Source: Silvibacterium sp. (GTDB taxonomy: Bacteria > Acidobacteriota > Terriglobia > Terriglobales > Acidobacteriaceae). Taken from it: DNA of 50,275 bases. Made by a program: the position numbers and the translations under genes. The notes beneath the pieces were generated by a model. That model saw only the letters and a list, made by a program, of their open reading frames with translations, had not been told where the DNA came from and did no database searches. Below are positions 17,887 through 25,668 of the stretch, one piece after another. The DNA lies in NCBI GenBank assembly GCA_019234945.1, contig JAFAKX010000045.1, forward strand, positions 1-50,275, read 5' to 3'. Position 1 is the first letter of the stretch, and each line of letters begins with the position of its first letter.

Positions 17887-17950
17887 CCTGGATCTGGCTC
17901 TGGTAGCGTCCGCTGGACGATCGCCCATCGACTCTGTAAGAAAGGTAGAA

Positions 17951-18307
17951 ATGAAACACCGCATTCGAATTAGTTTCGGTTTGCTCATCGCGCTCTTGTT
18001 TGCGATGAGCACATTCGCCCAGTCCTCGCCGCGCCGCATCGAAGTCCATGCGCGCCGATTCTCGTTCATTCCTGCAGGAATCACGGTTGAGAAGGGCGAG
18101 CCCGTCACCCTCGCTCTTACATCCGACGATGTCTCTCATAGTCTTGTGGTCGAAGGGCTCCACATCAACAGCCCGATAACGAAGGGCCGCTTTACTGAGG
18201 TAACCCTAACACCCGAAGCGGCCGGCGACTTCAAGGGCAAATGTGGCAGATTCTGCGGCTCGGGGCACGGCTCCATGATCTTCACCATTCACGTCGTCGA
18301 GAAGTAG
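17951..18307 (+). CDS. Secreted stand-alone CuA/cupredoxin domain protein
   Basis: A 118-residue secreted cupredoxin. ATG 17951 is chosen because it begins a clear signal peptide (about residues 1-23, ending in TFAQ). The dinuclear CuA pattern of cytochrome oxidase subunit II is present: His63 (DVSHSL), Cys98, Cys102, His106 and Met109 in GKCGRFCGSGHGSM. The position that is normally Glu (between the two Cys) is Arg100 here, so the site may be changed. No transmembrane hairpin is present, unlike a true subunit II, and no catalytic oxidase subunit is near. It sits between two c-type cytochromes, so a role as a soluble copper electron carrier, or in copper delivery or nitrous-oxide-type chemistry, is inferred. 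Confidence 0.82.
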   Translation: MKHRIRISFGLLIALLFAMSTFAQSSPRRIEVHARRFSFIPAGITVEKGEPVTLALTSDDVSHSLVVEGLHINSPITKGRFTEVTLTPEAAGDFKGKCGRFCGSGHGSMIFTIHVVEK

Positions 18308-18308
18308 C

Positions 18309-18821
18309 ATGTGCTGCCGTCGCCTCACTCTCGTAGCGTTTGCATCATTCTTATGCATCTGTTTCTCCGGCTGCCGCTCGACGCCTCCAGGGAAGTTGGA
18401 GACGAAGTCAGTCCAATGGGTAAAGCATCACGTAACAGTCCGAGGTAAGAAAGACCGGAATCCGCTGGAGGCAACGGAAGAGCGCATCCAAGCCGGCCGC
18501 CGGGTCTTCGGTTATTACTGCGTGGTGTGCCACGGACGCGATGGCCAGAACACGGGGGTGCCCTTTGCAGCGAAGGTGTCGCCTCCAGTTCCTTCCTTGG
18601 CCGACAAGGAAGTACAGAGCTACACCGATGGCCAGCTCAAGTGGATCATTGACAACGGCATCTTTCCATCGGGCATGCCTGCCTCTCATGGCACCTTGAG
18701 CGACGACGAAATGTGGCAAGTGGTCCTGTACATCCGGCATCTGCCGCCGGCAGGCAGCCTGGGTGAGCCGCGCGCCTACAGCGGCGATGAGTATCAGGAC
18801 AGTCCAGACACGAAGAATTAA
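18309..18821 (+). CDS. Lipoprotein c-type cytochrome
   Basis: A 170-residue exported cytochrome c. The N-terminus has a hydrophobic stretch ending in a lipobox-like CFSGC at Cys22, so it is probably a lipid-anchored protein. The heme motif is CVVCH at 71-75 and the axial ligand is likely Met123 in SGMPASHG. The DDEMWQVVLYIRHL helix near the C-terminus is typical of class I cytochromes c that serve dehydrogenases and oxidases. ATG follows the previous stop by one base. The gene completes a tight run of four exported proteins (barrel, small cytochrome, CuA domain, cytochrome) on the same strand. Confidence 0.85.
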   Translation: MCCRRLTLVAFASFLCICFSGCRSTPPGKLETKSVQWVKHHVTVRGKKDRNPLEATEERIQAGRRVFGYYCVVCHGRDGQNTGVPFAAKVSPPVPSLADKEVQSYTDGQLKWIIDNGIFPSGMPASHGTLSDDEMWQVVLYIRHLPPAGSLGEPRAYSGDEYQDSPDTKN

Positions 18822-18830
18822 TGCCTCAGT

Positions 18831-19421
18831 TTAGAAGGCGTAATCAGGCTTTAGTTGCTTGAACATTCGCACAAAGTGGCAATGGAGCGAAATTGGCTCG
18901 TTTCCGTTGAGCGATTCAATTCCGAATTCCAGATAGCCGCGGCGTTGGCAGAATCTGATTATTTCCCAGTGCAGGTTCATGACCCGCAGATGCATGAACA
19001 GACATTGCATGCTGCTGCTCATGCGCTCAGCAGCTTCCAGAAGCTGTGAGCCTATTCCCGCACGCTGCTGGCGTGGGGTTACGGCCAGCAATGCGAGCCG
19101 GCTGGCCTCAAAGTGGGGCTCCAGATAGGCGCAACCAATGATCTGCTTCTCATCCTCGGCCAGCAAAAACTTGCCGCGTTTCATCAGCCATTCGACTCCG
19201 GTGGCATTCCCGAAGGTGGCGGGCAGGAAATGATCTCTTCCGGGGGAAATCGCATTTGTGAACTCAGCAATTGCTGAAGCTTCGTTGGCCCTGGCTAGGC
19301 GTATCCTCAGGTGGCTCTTGCTTGGGGCAGGACAGTTCTGATGCCCATTGGTGATTGCCTTCGGCGTTGAGGCCAGAGTCTCCGCCCCATTGTTCCTCGG
19401 GGATTCCAGAACTGCCAGCAT
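18831..19421 (-). CDS. GNAT-family N-acetyltransferase
   Basis: A 196-residue acetyltransferase of the GCN5 superfamily. The acetyl-CoA pyrophosphate-binding motif A is visible as QQRAGIGSQLLEAAE, and RFCQRRGYLEFG is the usual late strand with the F-x-x-x-G-Y-like end. The first 37 residues have no fold signal and could be a linker or a mis-set start, but no better start codon is seen before the domain begins at LRIRLARANEASAI. It is convergent with the cytochrome operon (9 bases between stops), with a 181-base gap to the divergently placed BNR gene. The acceptor is unknown; this family covers small molecules, peptides and proteins. Confidence 0.85.
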   Translation of the reverse strand: MLAVLESPRNNGAETLASTPKAITNGHQNCPAPSKSHLRIRLARANEASAIAEFTNAISPGRDHFLPATFGNATGVEWLMKRGKFLLAEDEKQIIGCAYLEPHFEASRLALLAVTPRQQRAGIGSQLLEAAERMSSSMQCLFMHLRVMNLHWEIIRFCQRRGYLEFGIESLNGNEPISLHCHFVRMFKQLKPDYAF

Positions 19422-19602
19422 TCTCGTATTGCTCCTAGCTTAAGCCTAGAGCAAGGGTCTGTGTCGCCTGTCAGAGGATTGTCAGGAGGTTTTCACTTTT
19501 CTGGCTTGCAGCCGCTGCCCCCGCTCCAACCACCAGCCGCTTTCGGCGTAGACTGTAGGCGCGTGAGTGAGCGACGATCAAAACTGACACTAAGGAGTCT
19601 GG

Positions 19603-20718
19603 ATGAGCAGAGTTCAGGTACTGGTGGGAACGCGCAAAGGGGCGTTTATTCTCACGTCGGACGGAACACGCGAACAATGGGAGGTCAGCGGCCCGTTCTT
19701 TGGCGGATGGGAGATATACCACGTGAAGGGATCGCCGGCTGATCCTGACCGGCTCTACGCTTCGCAGTCGAGCGGTTGGTCCGGACAGGTTATGCAGCGT
19801 TCGAACGACGGCGGCAAGACCTGGGAGCCGGTTGGCAACAAATTCGCCTATGAGGGCGAGGCTGGCACGCACCAATGGTACGACGGCACGCCGCATCCCT
19901 GGGAGTTCAAACGTGTCTGGCATCTCGAACCTTCGCTCACCGATCCTGACGCGGTCTACGCCGGCGTTGAAGATGCCGCACTGTTCCGATCCAGCGATGG
20001 CGGCCAGACCTGGAATGAGTTGTCCAGCCTGCGCGGTCACGGCACCGGCCCGCACTGGCAGCCCGGTGCTGGCGGCTTGTGCCTGCACACGATCATCCTC
20101 GACGCGAGCAACGCCTCGCGCATATTCATCGCGATTTCCGCTGCGGGCGCCTTTCGCACCGACGACGGCGGCCGGACCTGGAGACCGATCAACCGGGGTC
20201 TCCGTTCCCAATACATCCCGAATCCGACCGCGGAAGTCGGGCACTGTGTACACCGCATTGCCATGCATCCCGGACGTCCGGGCGTGCTGTTCATGCAGAA
20301 GCATTGGGATGTGATGCGGAGCGACGATGCCGGTGACTCCTGGCGGGAAATCAGCGGCAGTTTGCCCTCAGACTTCGGGTTTGTTATTGACGTTCATGCG
20401 CACGAGCCGGAGACCATCTATGTCGTGCCCATCAAGAGCGATTCCGAGCACTATCCGCCCGACGGCAGACTTCGTGTATATCGCAGCCGGACGGGCGGAA
20501 ACGAGTGGGAGCCGCTGACCAAGGGTCTGCCCCAGCGTGACTGCTACGTCAACGTGCTGCGCGATGCCATGGCCGTCGACCGCCTCGACTCCTGTGGCAT
20601 TTACTTCGGAACGACCGGTGGGCAGGTCTACGCATCGGCCGATTCAGGAGATACCTGGGCGCCAATCGTTCGCGATCTGCCGGCCGTGTTGTCTGTCGAG
20701 GTCCAGACGCTGGCATGA
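19603..20718 (+). CDS. BNR/Asp-box repeat beta-propeller protein
   Basis: A 371-residue protein built of Asp-box (BNR) repeats S/T-x-D-x-G-x-x-W. At least six copies can be read: [55 protein letters not shown] and [11 protein letters not shown]. They are spaced as expected for a beta-propeller like sialidases or sortilin-type domains, but the catalytic residues of a sialidase are not evident. No signal peptide is present, so it is probably cytoplasmic, which is unusual for this fold. Its stop overlaps the ATG of the small ubiquitin-fold gene (ATGA), so the two are coupled and probably work together. The substrate is unknown. Confidence 0.85.
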   Translation: MSRVQVLVGTRKGAFILTSDGTREQWEVSGPFFGGWEIYHVKGSPADPDRLYASQSSGWSGQVMQRSNDGGKTWEPVGNKFAYEGEAGTHQWYDGTPHPWEFKRVWHLEPSLTDPDAVYAGVEDAALFRSSDGGQTWNELSSLRGHGTGPHWQPGAGGLCLHTIILDASNASRIFIAISAAGAFRTDDGGRTWRPINRGLRSQYIPNPTAEVGHCVHRIAMHPGRPGVLFMQKHWDVMRSDDAGDSWREISGSLPSDFGFVIDVHAHEPETIYVVPIKSDSEHYPPDGRLRVYRSRTGGNEWEPLTKGLPQRDCYVNVLRDAMAVDRLDSCGIYFGTTGGQVYASADSGDTWAPIVRDLPAVLSVEVQTLA

Positions 20719-21011
20719 TTCGCGTGATCCTGCCGCAACATCTGCGCGCGCTTGCACAGACCGGCAGCCAGATAGAGCTAGCGATCCAGGGAGCTGTCAC
20801 GCAACGCATCGTGCTCGATGCGATCGAAGCGCGCTATCCCATGCTGCGTGGAACCATCCGCGACCAGCTGACGCAACAGCGCCGGCCATTCCTGCGCTTC
20901 TTTGCCTGCGAGCAGGATCTGTCACACGAGTCACCAGATGCACCTTTGCCAGACGAAGTCGCATCAGGAGCCGAGCCATTGATTATTCTCGGGGCCATCG
21001 CAGGCGGATGA
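20715..21011 (+). CDS. MoaD/ThiS-like ubiquitin-fold protein with C-terminal Gly-Gly
   Basis: A 98-residue protein with the length, hydrophobic pattern and C-terminus of sulfur-carrier proteins of the MoaD/ThiS type: it ends in GAIAGG, the exposed Gly-Gly that is adenylated and thiocarboxylated. It is coupled to the BNR protein by a four-base overlap. No E1-like adenylating enzyme and no molybdopterin or thiazole genes are near. It could supply sulfur for a cofactor or be conjugated to, or carried by, the partner. The MoaD/ThiS assignment is made from fold-size features and the Gly-Gly end, so it is moderately sure; the function with a BNR partner is open. Confidence 0.75.
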   Translation: MIRVILPQHLRALAQTGSQIELAIQGAVTQRIVLDAIEARYPMLRGTIRDQLTQQRRPFLRFFACEQDLSHESPDAPLPDEVASGAEPLIILGAIAGG

Positions 21012-21058
21012 GCAATCGCTTGGACCCGAGGCGACGTCAGCCCAGGGGGGAAGTAAGT

Positions 21059-21096
21059 GCGGGGCCGTAGACTGCAGCCGATTCGGCCATCCCCGC
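21059..21096. terminator. Inverted repeat between convergent genes
   Basis: GCGGGGCC (21059-21066) faces GGCC-AT-CCCCGC (21085-21096) across an 18-base loop, in the 126-base gap between the Gly-Gly gene and the convergent GH32 gene. The stem could stop transcription from both sides, but no run of T follows on either strand, so it is not a clear rho-independent terminator. Confidence 0.3.
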
Positions 21097-21136
21097 TGAA
21101 CTTTATGAGGGTTGACCAACTGTGGCAACACGGAAG

Positions 21137-22675
21137 TCAGACAGGCATCTCTGTCAGGCGATCCAGCGAAATGGGTTTTATTTGCCAGAGCTTCAGTTCT
21201 GCTGCTCCGCTCATTTCCACATGAATGTCCGGTGCCCCGCTCCCCTGATAGTAGAACCGCTTTGTGCAGGCGAAGTTGCTGTTTACGAAGAGTTCAACGA
21301 CCGATCCATCGATATACGCATTGAGTCCCATGGCCTTTTGCCCCGGACCGACGGCCGGAATTTCCTCGCCATCGAGAAAAAGCTTGCGTGCCTCCGGCTT
21401 CCATTCAAGCCTGATCAGTTCTTTGCTGGAAGCGCTCCCCTCCAGCAGATTGAAAGAGAGCGCGAACGGCTCATTTGAGAGGGAAGTCTTGCACTCTACT
21501 TCTCCGCAGCATTCGCGGATCACTTTGACTGCTCCGCTGCCCTGTTGCTTGCCGCGTAATCGCTCCACCGCAGGTAACACTCGCATCATGAGCTTGCCCT
21601 CCGAGTCCAAATCCAGCACGCGTGGAAGACTCATCATGCCGGCCCAGCCGGCGGCGCGATACTCCTCGAGCGGCCTGGCTTCGGGTATCCATCCCCACAG
21701 GATGCGGTTTCCATCTTTGTCGAGCTGCGTCTTCGGCGCGTAAAAAGATCCGTGATCCAGCGCACCGCTCTGGTCTGCCTGGAAGCGCATCGATGCAGTA
21801 TCGAGTCCGCCACTTTGCCAGAACACCTTTCGCTGCGTCGAGTAGATCAGCACATACTTATTCCGAATAGCAAAAAAGTCGGGACACTCCCACATCTCGC
21901 CTGAATCTACCGGGTCAGTGGCATTCGGCTTCTGTCCTGCCGCCATCTCGCCTTCGACCAGCGGGTGCAGATACTCCCAGTGGTGGAAGTCCCGCGAACG
22001 GTAGAGCAGAATTATCCCACCCTTTCCGCGCACTCCCGAGCCGACGTTGAGATACCACCAGTCGCCGAGGCGCCACGGGCAGGGATCGCGGAATCCTGTA
22101 ATCTGAAGCCCCGGCGGAGGAGCTGCAATTACCGGCACCGAGTCCTTTTTCCACACTGTAAGCTGCGGCTGGTCGCACGTCGCGATGCATTGCGTCTCAC
22201 GGAAATTGTGCTGGCCATCGCTCAGTGTCGCCTGCTGCTTTGGGACCGACGCGACCCCTGTGTAGATAAACGTCGGGACTCCTCTGTTGATGACAGCGCT
22301 GCCGGAAAAGCAGCCGTCCTGGTCCGGGCCTCCAGGAGTCGGGCTCAAGGCCACAGGCCGATGCCGCCAATGCACCATGTCCGGACTTACAGCGTGGGCC
22401 CAGTGCATGTCGCCCCAGTACGCGCCGTTGGGGTTGTACTGGAAGAACATGTGGTATTGCCCTTTCCAGTAGATCGGGCCGTTCGGGTCATTCATCCAGT
22501 TGGCCGCCGGCAGAAGGTGATACTGGGGACGCCTTGGGTCTGACGCCAGCCCTGGGCTGGCGTCTACGAGCGCTCGCATGTTTGGTATACGGGAGGCGGC
22601 GATCAGGGCCGCTCCTCCTGTTATCAATTGGCGTCGAGTCCACTCAGATGACTTGAAGAGGCAAATGTCTGGCAC
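21137..22675 (-). CDS. Tat-exported GH32 glycoside hydrolase (levanase/invertase type)
   Basis: A 512-residue glycoside hydrolase family 32 enzyme. All three landmark motifs are present: WMNDPNG (nucleophile Asp at about residue 63), FRDP (about 195-198) and the EC motif in WECPDFF (acid/base Glu at about 263). It would cleave beta-fructosides such as sucrose, levan or inulin. A twin-arginine signal (TRRQLITGG) and a hydrophobic core follow near the N-terminus, so it is probably exported folded. GTG at 22675 is preferred because a GGGG-rich ribosome site lies upstream and it gives a short Tat leader; an ATG at 22756 would add 27 polar residues. The gene is divergent from mtnB and has no sugar transporter beside it. 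Confidence 0.85.
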   Translation of the reverse strand: MPDICLFKSSEWTRRQLITGGAALIAASRIPNMRALVDASPGLASDPRRPQYHLLPAANWMNDPNGPIYWKGQYHMFFQYNPNGAYWGDMHWAHAVSPDMVHWRHRPVALSPTPGGPDQDGCFSGSAVINRGVPTFIYTGVASVPKQQATLSDGQHNFRETQCIATCDQPQLTVWKKDSVPVIAAPPPGLQITGFRDPCPWRLGDWWYLNVGSGVRGKGGIILLYRSRDFHHWEYLHPLVEGEMAAGQKPNATDPVDSGEMWECPDFFAIRNKYVLIYSTQRKVFWQSGGLDTASMRFQADQSGALDHGSFYAPKTQLDKDGNRILWGWIPEARPLEEYRAAGWAGMMSLPRVLDLDSEGKLMMRVLPAVERLRGKQQGSGAVKVIRECCGEVECKTSLSNEPFALSFNLLEGSASSKELIRLEWKPEARKLFLDGEEIPAVGPGQKAMGLNAYIDGSVVELFVNSNFACTKRFYYQGSGAPDIHVEMSGAAELKLWQIKPISLDRLTEMPV

Positions 22676-22774
22676 CTCGCTACCCCGTCGATATTGCCGA
22701 AGCACGCCGCGATATGCAAGCTTGCAGCCGCGCAGGTTGCCGCTACAATCTCCCATAAAGGAAACGCAACGGGC

Positions 22775-23416
22775 ATGTCCGAAGCCTCACTCGTCGCGAA
22801 CTGGGACGACGTCGTCAGCCGACTATGCGAAATCGGTCGCGAATTCTACAGCCGAGGCTGGGTGTATGGCACCAGCGGCAATTTCAGCGCTCGAATCTCG
22901 GTCGATCCTCTTCGGCTCGCGATCACTTCGAGCGGACTGGACAAGGGCGCACTATCTCCTGGCCACATCCTGGAAATCGACTCCGCGGCCTGTGTCCTTC
23001 GCGGCATCGGTCGCCCCTCCGCCGAAACAAGCCTGCATCTCGTTCTCGTGCAGCAGGCCGCCGCCGGGGCTGTCCTGCACACCCATTCCATCTGGAGCAC
23101 TCTGCTCTCCGACCGCTGGGCCGCTCAGGGGGGACTCGTCCTCGAAGGCTACGAGATGCTCAAGGGACTTGCCGGCATCGTGACTCACGAGCATCGCGAG
23201 TGGGTGCCGATCATTGAGAATTCGCAGGACTATGCTGCGCTCTCAGCCGCGCTGTCCTCAGTGCTCGCAGACTATCCGAACTGTCATGGCGTCCTGCTTC
23301 GCAAACACGGCCTCTACACCTGGGGCTGCGATCTCGCCGAGGCGCGCCGTCACGTCGAAATACTGGAGTTTCTCTTTGAAGCCGAGGCGCGCCGCCAGCT
23401 CGCCAATCAGCCTTGA
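22775..23416 (+). CDS. mtnB: Methylthioribulose-1-phosphate dehydratase (class II aldolase family)
   Basis: A 213-residue zinc enzyme of the class II aldolase fold, acting in the methionine salvage pathway (dehydration of 5-methylthioribulose-1-phosphate). The GWVYGTSGNFSAR opening is typical of MtnB. Zinc ligands are visible as His102 and His104 (LHTHS) and His178 (RKHGLYTWG), with the catalytic Glu at about 84 (PSAETSLH). ATG 22775 has an AAAGGA-like site upstream and gives the usual MtnB length; an earlier ATG would add 27 residues. Class II aldolases also include fuculose-phosphate aldolase, but mtnD and mtnC lie just downstream, which decides the call. It converges with the TIM-barrel gene, with the 3' ends overlapping by ten bases. 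Confidence 0.87.
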   Translation: MSEASLVANWDDVVSRLCEIGREFYSRGWVYGTSGNFSARISVDPLRLAITSSGLDKGALSPGHILEIDSAACVLRGIGRPSAETSLHLVLVQQAAAGAVLHTHSIWSTLLSDRWAAQGGLVLEGYEMLKGLAGIVTHEHREWVPIIENSQDYAALSAALSSVLADYPNCHGVLLRKHGLYTWGCDLAEARRHVEILEFLFEAEARRQLANQP

Positions 23417-24273
23417 GTCGGGTAACCCATCCCTGCCAGCACGCCGCGCATATACGAGATGCTCTTGGTTACGCCGGGCATCGGATCGTCGCCGTGCACT
23501 TCGTACTCGAGATCTACGTAACCCGGATAACGGATTGCAATCAGAGCCTCGAATATTCCCCGCACCGGCATGATTCCGTCGCCAACCGCGACTTGGCTCT
23601 CCTTGCTGTGAAAGTCCGTCAAGTCTTTCATATGCACATCGAACAGCCGCGGTCCCGCCGCCCTGATCGCCTCGACTACATCCGTTCCCGCGCGCGCTGT
23701 GTGTCCGACGTCGATGCAGCACCCCATCCGCGGGTCCATGTTGCCAACCGCCTTCAGCACATCCATGGGGGAGGGCCAGAGCTTGTCCTCCGGGCCATGA
23801 TTGTGGATGGCAAACCGGATGTCATACTCTTTCACGAATTTCTCGATGCGCGGTAACGTCTCCCGTGCCGGGTCGCCGGCAATAATGACCTTTACCCCCG
23901 CTCGCTTCGCATAATCGAACTTCGCACTGATATCGTCCTCGTTCTTCGGGAAATACACTGCTCCAACAGCCGTAAGTTTGATGCCGTTGGCCGTGTAATC
24001 CGCAACTGCCTGTTGCGTTGCTTCAGGCGGCGACATCGGCAGATGATCTTTCACGTCCTTCGCATTCAGGTTTGTGAGCTTCAGTTCCTTCATGAACTCG
24101 ATCACTTTTGCGCGGTCGAAGTTTCTGAAGGTATAGCTCGCCATCCCCAATTCGATCGGATGCCGGTGGGTCTCGCTTACCTGTGCATGGGCATGCAACA
24201 GTCCGGCTGGAGTCGAAAGGGAGGCAGCGGTAGCGGCTGTGATGTGGAAGAAGTCTCGGCGGGTGAAAGACAT
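23407..24273 (-). CDS. Exported sugar-phosphate isomerase/epimerase-like TIM-barrel protein
   Basis: A 288-residue TIM-barrel protein of the xylose-isomerase-like (AP endonuclease 2) family. The opening MSFTRRDFFHITAATAASL is a twin-arginine signal, so the protein should be outside the cytoplasm. Metal-site features are visible: HNHGPED, CCIDVGHTARAG, FDVHMKDL and VDLEYEVHGDDP, which together provide the His/Asp/Glu ligands of this family. It lies between mtnB and mtnD on the opposite strand. Many acidobacterial and planctomycete genomes carry large families of such exported proteins of unknown sugar substrate. A role with methionine salvage is not supported by the strand or the export signal. 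Confidence 0.85.
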   Translation of the reverse strand: MSFTRRDFFHITAATAASLSTPAGLLHAHAQVSETHRHPIELGMASYTFRNFDRAKVIEFMKELKLTNLNAKDVKDHLPMSPPEATQQAVADYTANGIKLTAVGAVYFPKNEDDISAKFDYAKRAGVKVIIAGDPARETLPRIEKFVKEYDIRFAIHNHGPEDKLWPSPMDVLKAVGNMDPRMGCCIDVGHTARAGTDVVEAIRAAGPRLFDVHMKDLTDFHSKESQVAVGDGIMPVRGIFEALIAIRYPGYVDLEYEVHGDDPMPGVTKSISYMRGVLAGMGYPTQG

Positions 24274-24354
24274 AATGGGCGCATGATAAACGATTCTTTC
24301 CTAAGTCCAAAGAGTGTCCCCCATTCAGGTACCGCAGCTAAAATAGAGACATCT

Positions 24355-24921
24355 ATGGCTACCGTGCGAATTCCGGCAAAGAACATCGTTCTGAATGAGC
24401 ATGCCGAGATTACTACGGCTCTGGCCGCCATCGGGATCGACTACGAGCGCTGGTCGCTCGACCGTGTTGGAGTCGACGCCGATGCGGACACCGTTCTGAA
24501 CGCTTATGCCGGCGAGATCGAGGAAATGAAGATCACGGGCGGATACACCACCGCCGACGTTATCGACGTTGACCCCGAAACCCCGAACCTCGACGCGCTT
24601 CTCGCAAAGTTCAGCACGGAGCATACCCACGATGAAGATGAAGTCCGCTTCATTATTTCCGGACGGGGCATCTTCCACATCAACCCACTCCAGGGAGATG
24701 TTGTCTCGATCGAGGTCGAGGCCGGAGACATGATTCGCGTGCCTCGCGGCACACGCCATTGGTTCGACCTCTGCACCGACCGCCGGATCCGTGCCATTCG
24801 GTGGTTTCAGGACAAGTCCGGCTGGACTCCGCGCTACACCCAGAGTGGCATCGATACACAGTTTGAGCCGCTTTGCTTTGGACCCGCCTACTTCGGCCCA
24901 CGCGTCCACACCGGATTTTAG
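24355..24921 (+). CDS. mtnD: Acireductone dioxygenase
   Basis: A 188-residue cupin enzyme of methionine salvage that converts acireductone to the 2-oxo acid precursor of methionine and formate (Fe form) or to CO and other products (Ni form). The metal ligands are the usual HxHxxxE plus one His: His90, His92 and Glu96 (EHTHDEDEVRF) and His135 (TRHWF). The opening MATVRIPAKN and length match the family. ATG 24355 is chosen since it starts the first conserved segment; an in-frame open stretch upstream is antisense to the TIM-barrel gene and not conserved. The gene is followed 18 bases later by mtnC on the same strand. Confidence 0.92.
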   Translation: MATVRIPAKNIVLNEHAEITTALAAIGIDYERWSLDRVGVDADADTVLNAYAGEIEEMKITGGYTTADVIDVDPETPNLDALLAKFSTEHTHDEDEVRFIISGRGIFHINPLQGDVVSIEVEAGDMIRVPRGTRHWFDLCTDRRIRAIRWFQDKSGWTPRYTQSGIDTQFEPLCFGPAYFGPRVHTGF

Positions 24922-24939
24922 GAGACTCGCCCGTTCCCG

Positions 24940-25668
24940 ATGCCGGATCTCTACCTGCTCGACATTGAAGGCACCACCTCGCCGATCTCCTTCGTCCACG
25001 ATGTGTTGTTTCCTTACGCGCGCGCGCGGATGGCCGACTACATTGCTCGCAGCTCTGATAGACCCGAGCTGCAGGGCAACCTGCGACAGCTCGCCCACGA
25101 AAACGCCATCGACAGGTCGAAGGGCGCGCCCGTCATCTACTACCCTCAGCGGCTCTCACAAGACCCGGCCGAGACCCTGAAGGCCAGCACGGCCTATCTC
25201 GTTTGGCTCATGGACCAGGACCGCAAATCCACCGTGCTCAAATCCATTCAGGGCAGAATCTGGGCCGAAGGTTATGAGCGCGGCGACCTGCGCAGCGAAG
25301 TTTTTCCCGACGTGCCGCCGGCCTTCGATCGGTGGCATCGCACCGCCCGCATCGCCATTTACTCATCCGGAAGCGTTGAAGCGCAGAGATATCTCTTTCG
25401 CTACACGCAAGCGGGGGACTTGTCCCCCTTCGTCGATGCTTATTTCGATACCAATACCGGCCCCAAGTTAGAATCCGCGAGCTACAGCAAAATTGCCGCA
25501 ACTCTCAATGCCAAACCCGCCGATGTCCTCTTCATTTCCGACTCGATCCGCGAGCTGGATGCTGCTCGCGATGCCGGAATGCTCACCCGGCTCTCCCTCC
25601 GCCCTGGGAACGCTTCTGTTGCAGATGACCACGGCCACTCCCCTATCCAGTCGTTCGATAGCATCTAG
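24940..25668 (+). CDS. mtnC: Enolase-phosphatase E1
   Basis: A 242-residue HAD-superfamily enzyme of methionine salvage that enolises and dephosphorylates 2,3-diketo-5-methylthiopentyl-1-phosphate to acireductone. HAD motif I is LLDIEGTTSPISF (Asp8 nucleophile with the Glu10 and Gly-Thr-Thr signature of MtnC), motif II is IYSSGS, and the late motif is FISDSIRELDAA. It follows mtnD by 18 bases and probably shares its transcript. With mtnB this gives three consecutive pathway steps, though the first-step genes (mtnA, mtnK or mtnP, and the final aminotransferase) are not in this window. It converges with the permease gene, with four bases of overlap at the stops. Confidence 0.92.
   Translation: MPDLYLLDIEGTTSPISFVHDVLFPYARARMADYIARSSDRPELQGNLRQLAHENAIDRSKGAPVIYYPQRLSQDPAETLKASTAYLVWLMDQDRKSTVLKSIQGRIWAEGYERGDLRSEVFPDVPPAFDRWHRTARIAIYSSGSVEAQRYLFRYTQAGDLSPFVDAYFDTNTGPKLESASYSKIAATLNAKPADVLFISDSIRELDAARDAGMLTRLSLRPGNASVADDHGHSPIQSFDSI

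Noticed and set aside
17951-18307. Cytochrome oxidase subunit II
   Set aside because: It has a CuA site but lacks the N-terminal membrane hairpin and the neighbouring catalytic subunit, so a stand-alone CuA protein is the safer call.
19471-20304. Minus-strand open frame of 277 codons
   Set aside because: Antisense to the BNR gene and its 5' region; no motif and no ribosome site.
22775-23416. Class II aldolase as fuculose-phosphate aldolase of the fucose operon
   Set aside because: The gene is about 8 kb from the fucose genes, on the other strand, beside mtnD and mtnC, and its GWVYGTSGNFSA opening fits MtnB better.
24325-25098. Minus-strand open frame of 257 codons
   Set aside because: Antisense to mtnD and the start of mtnC, both well supported.
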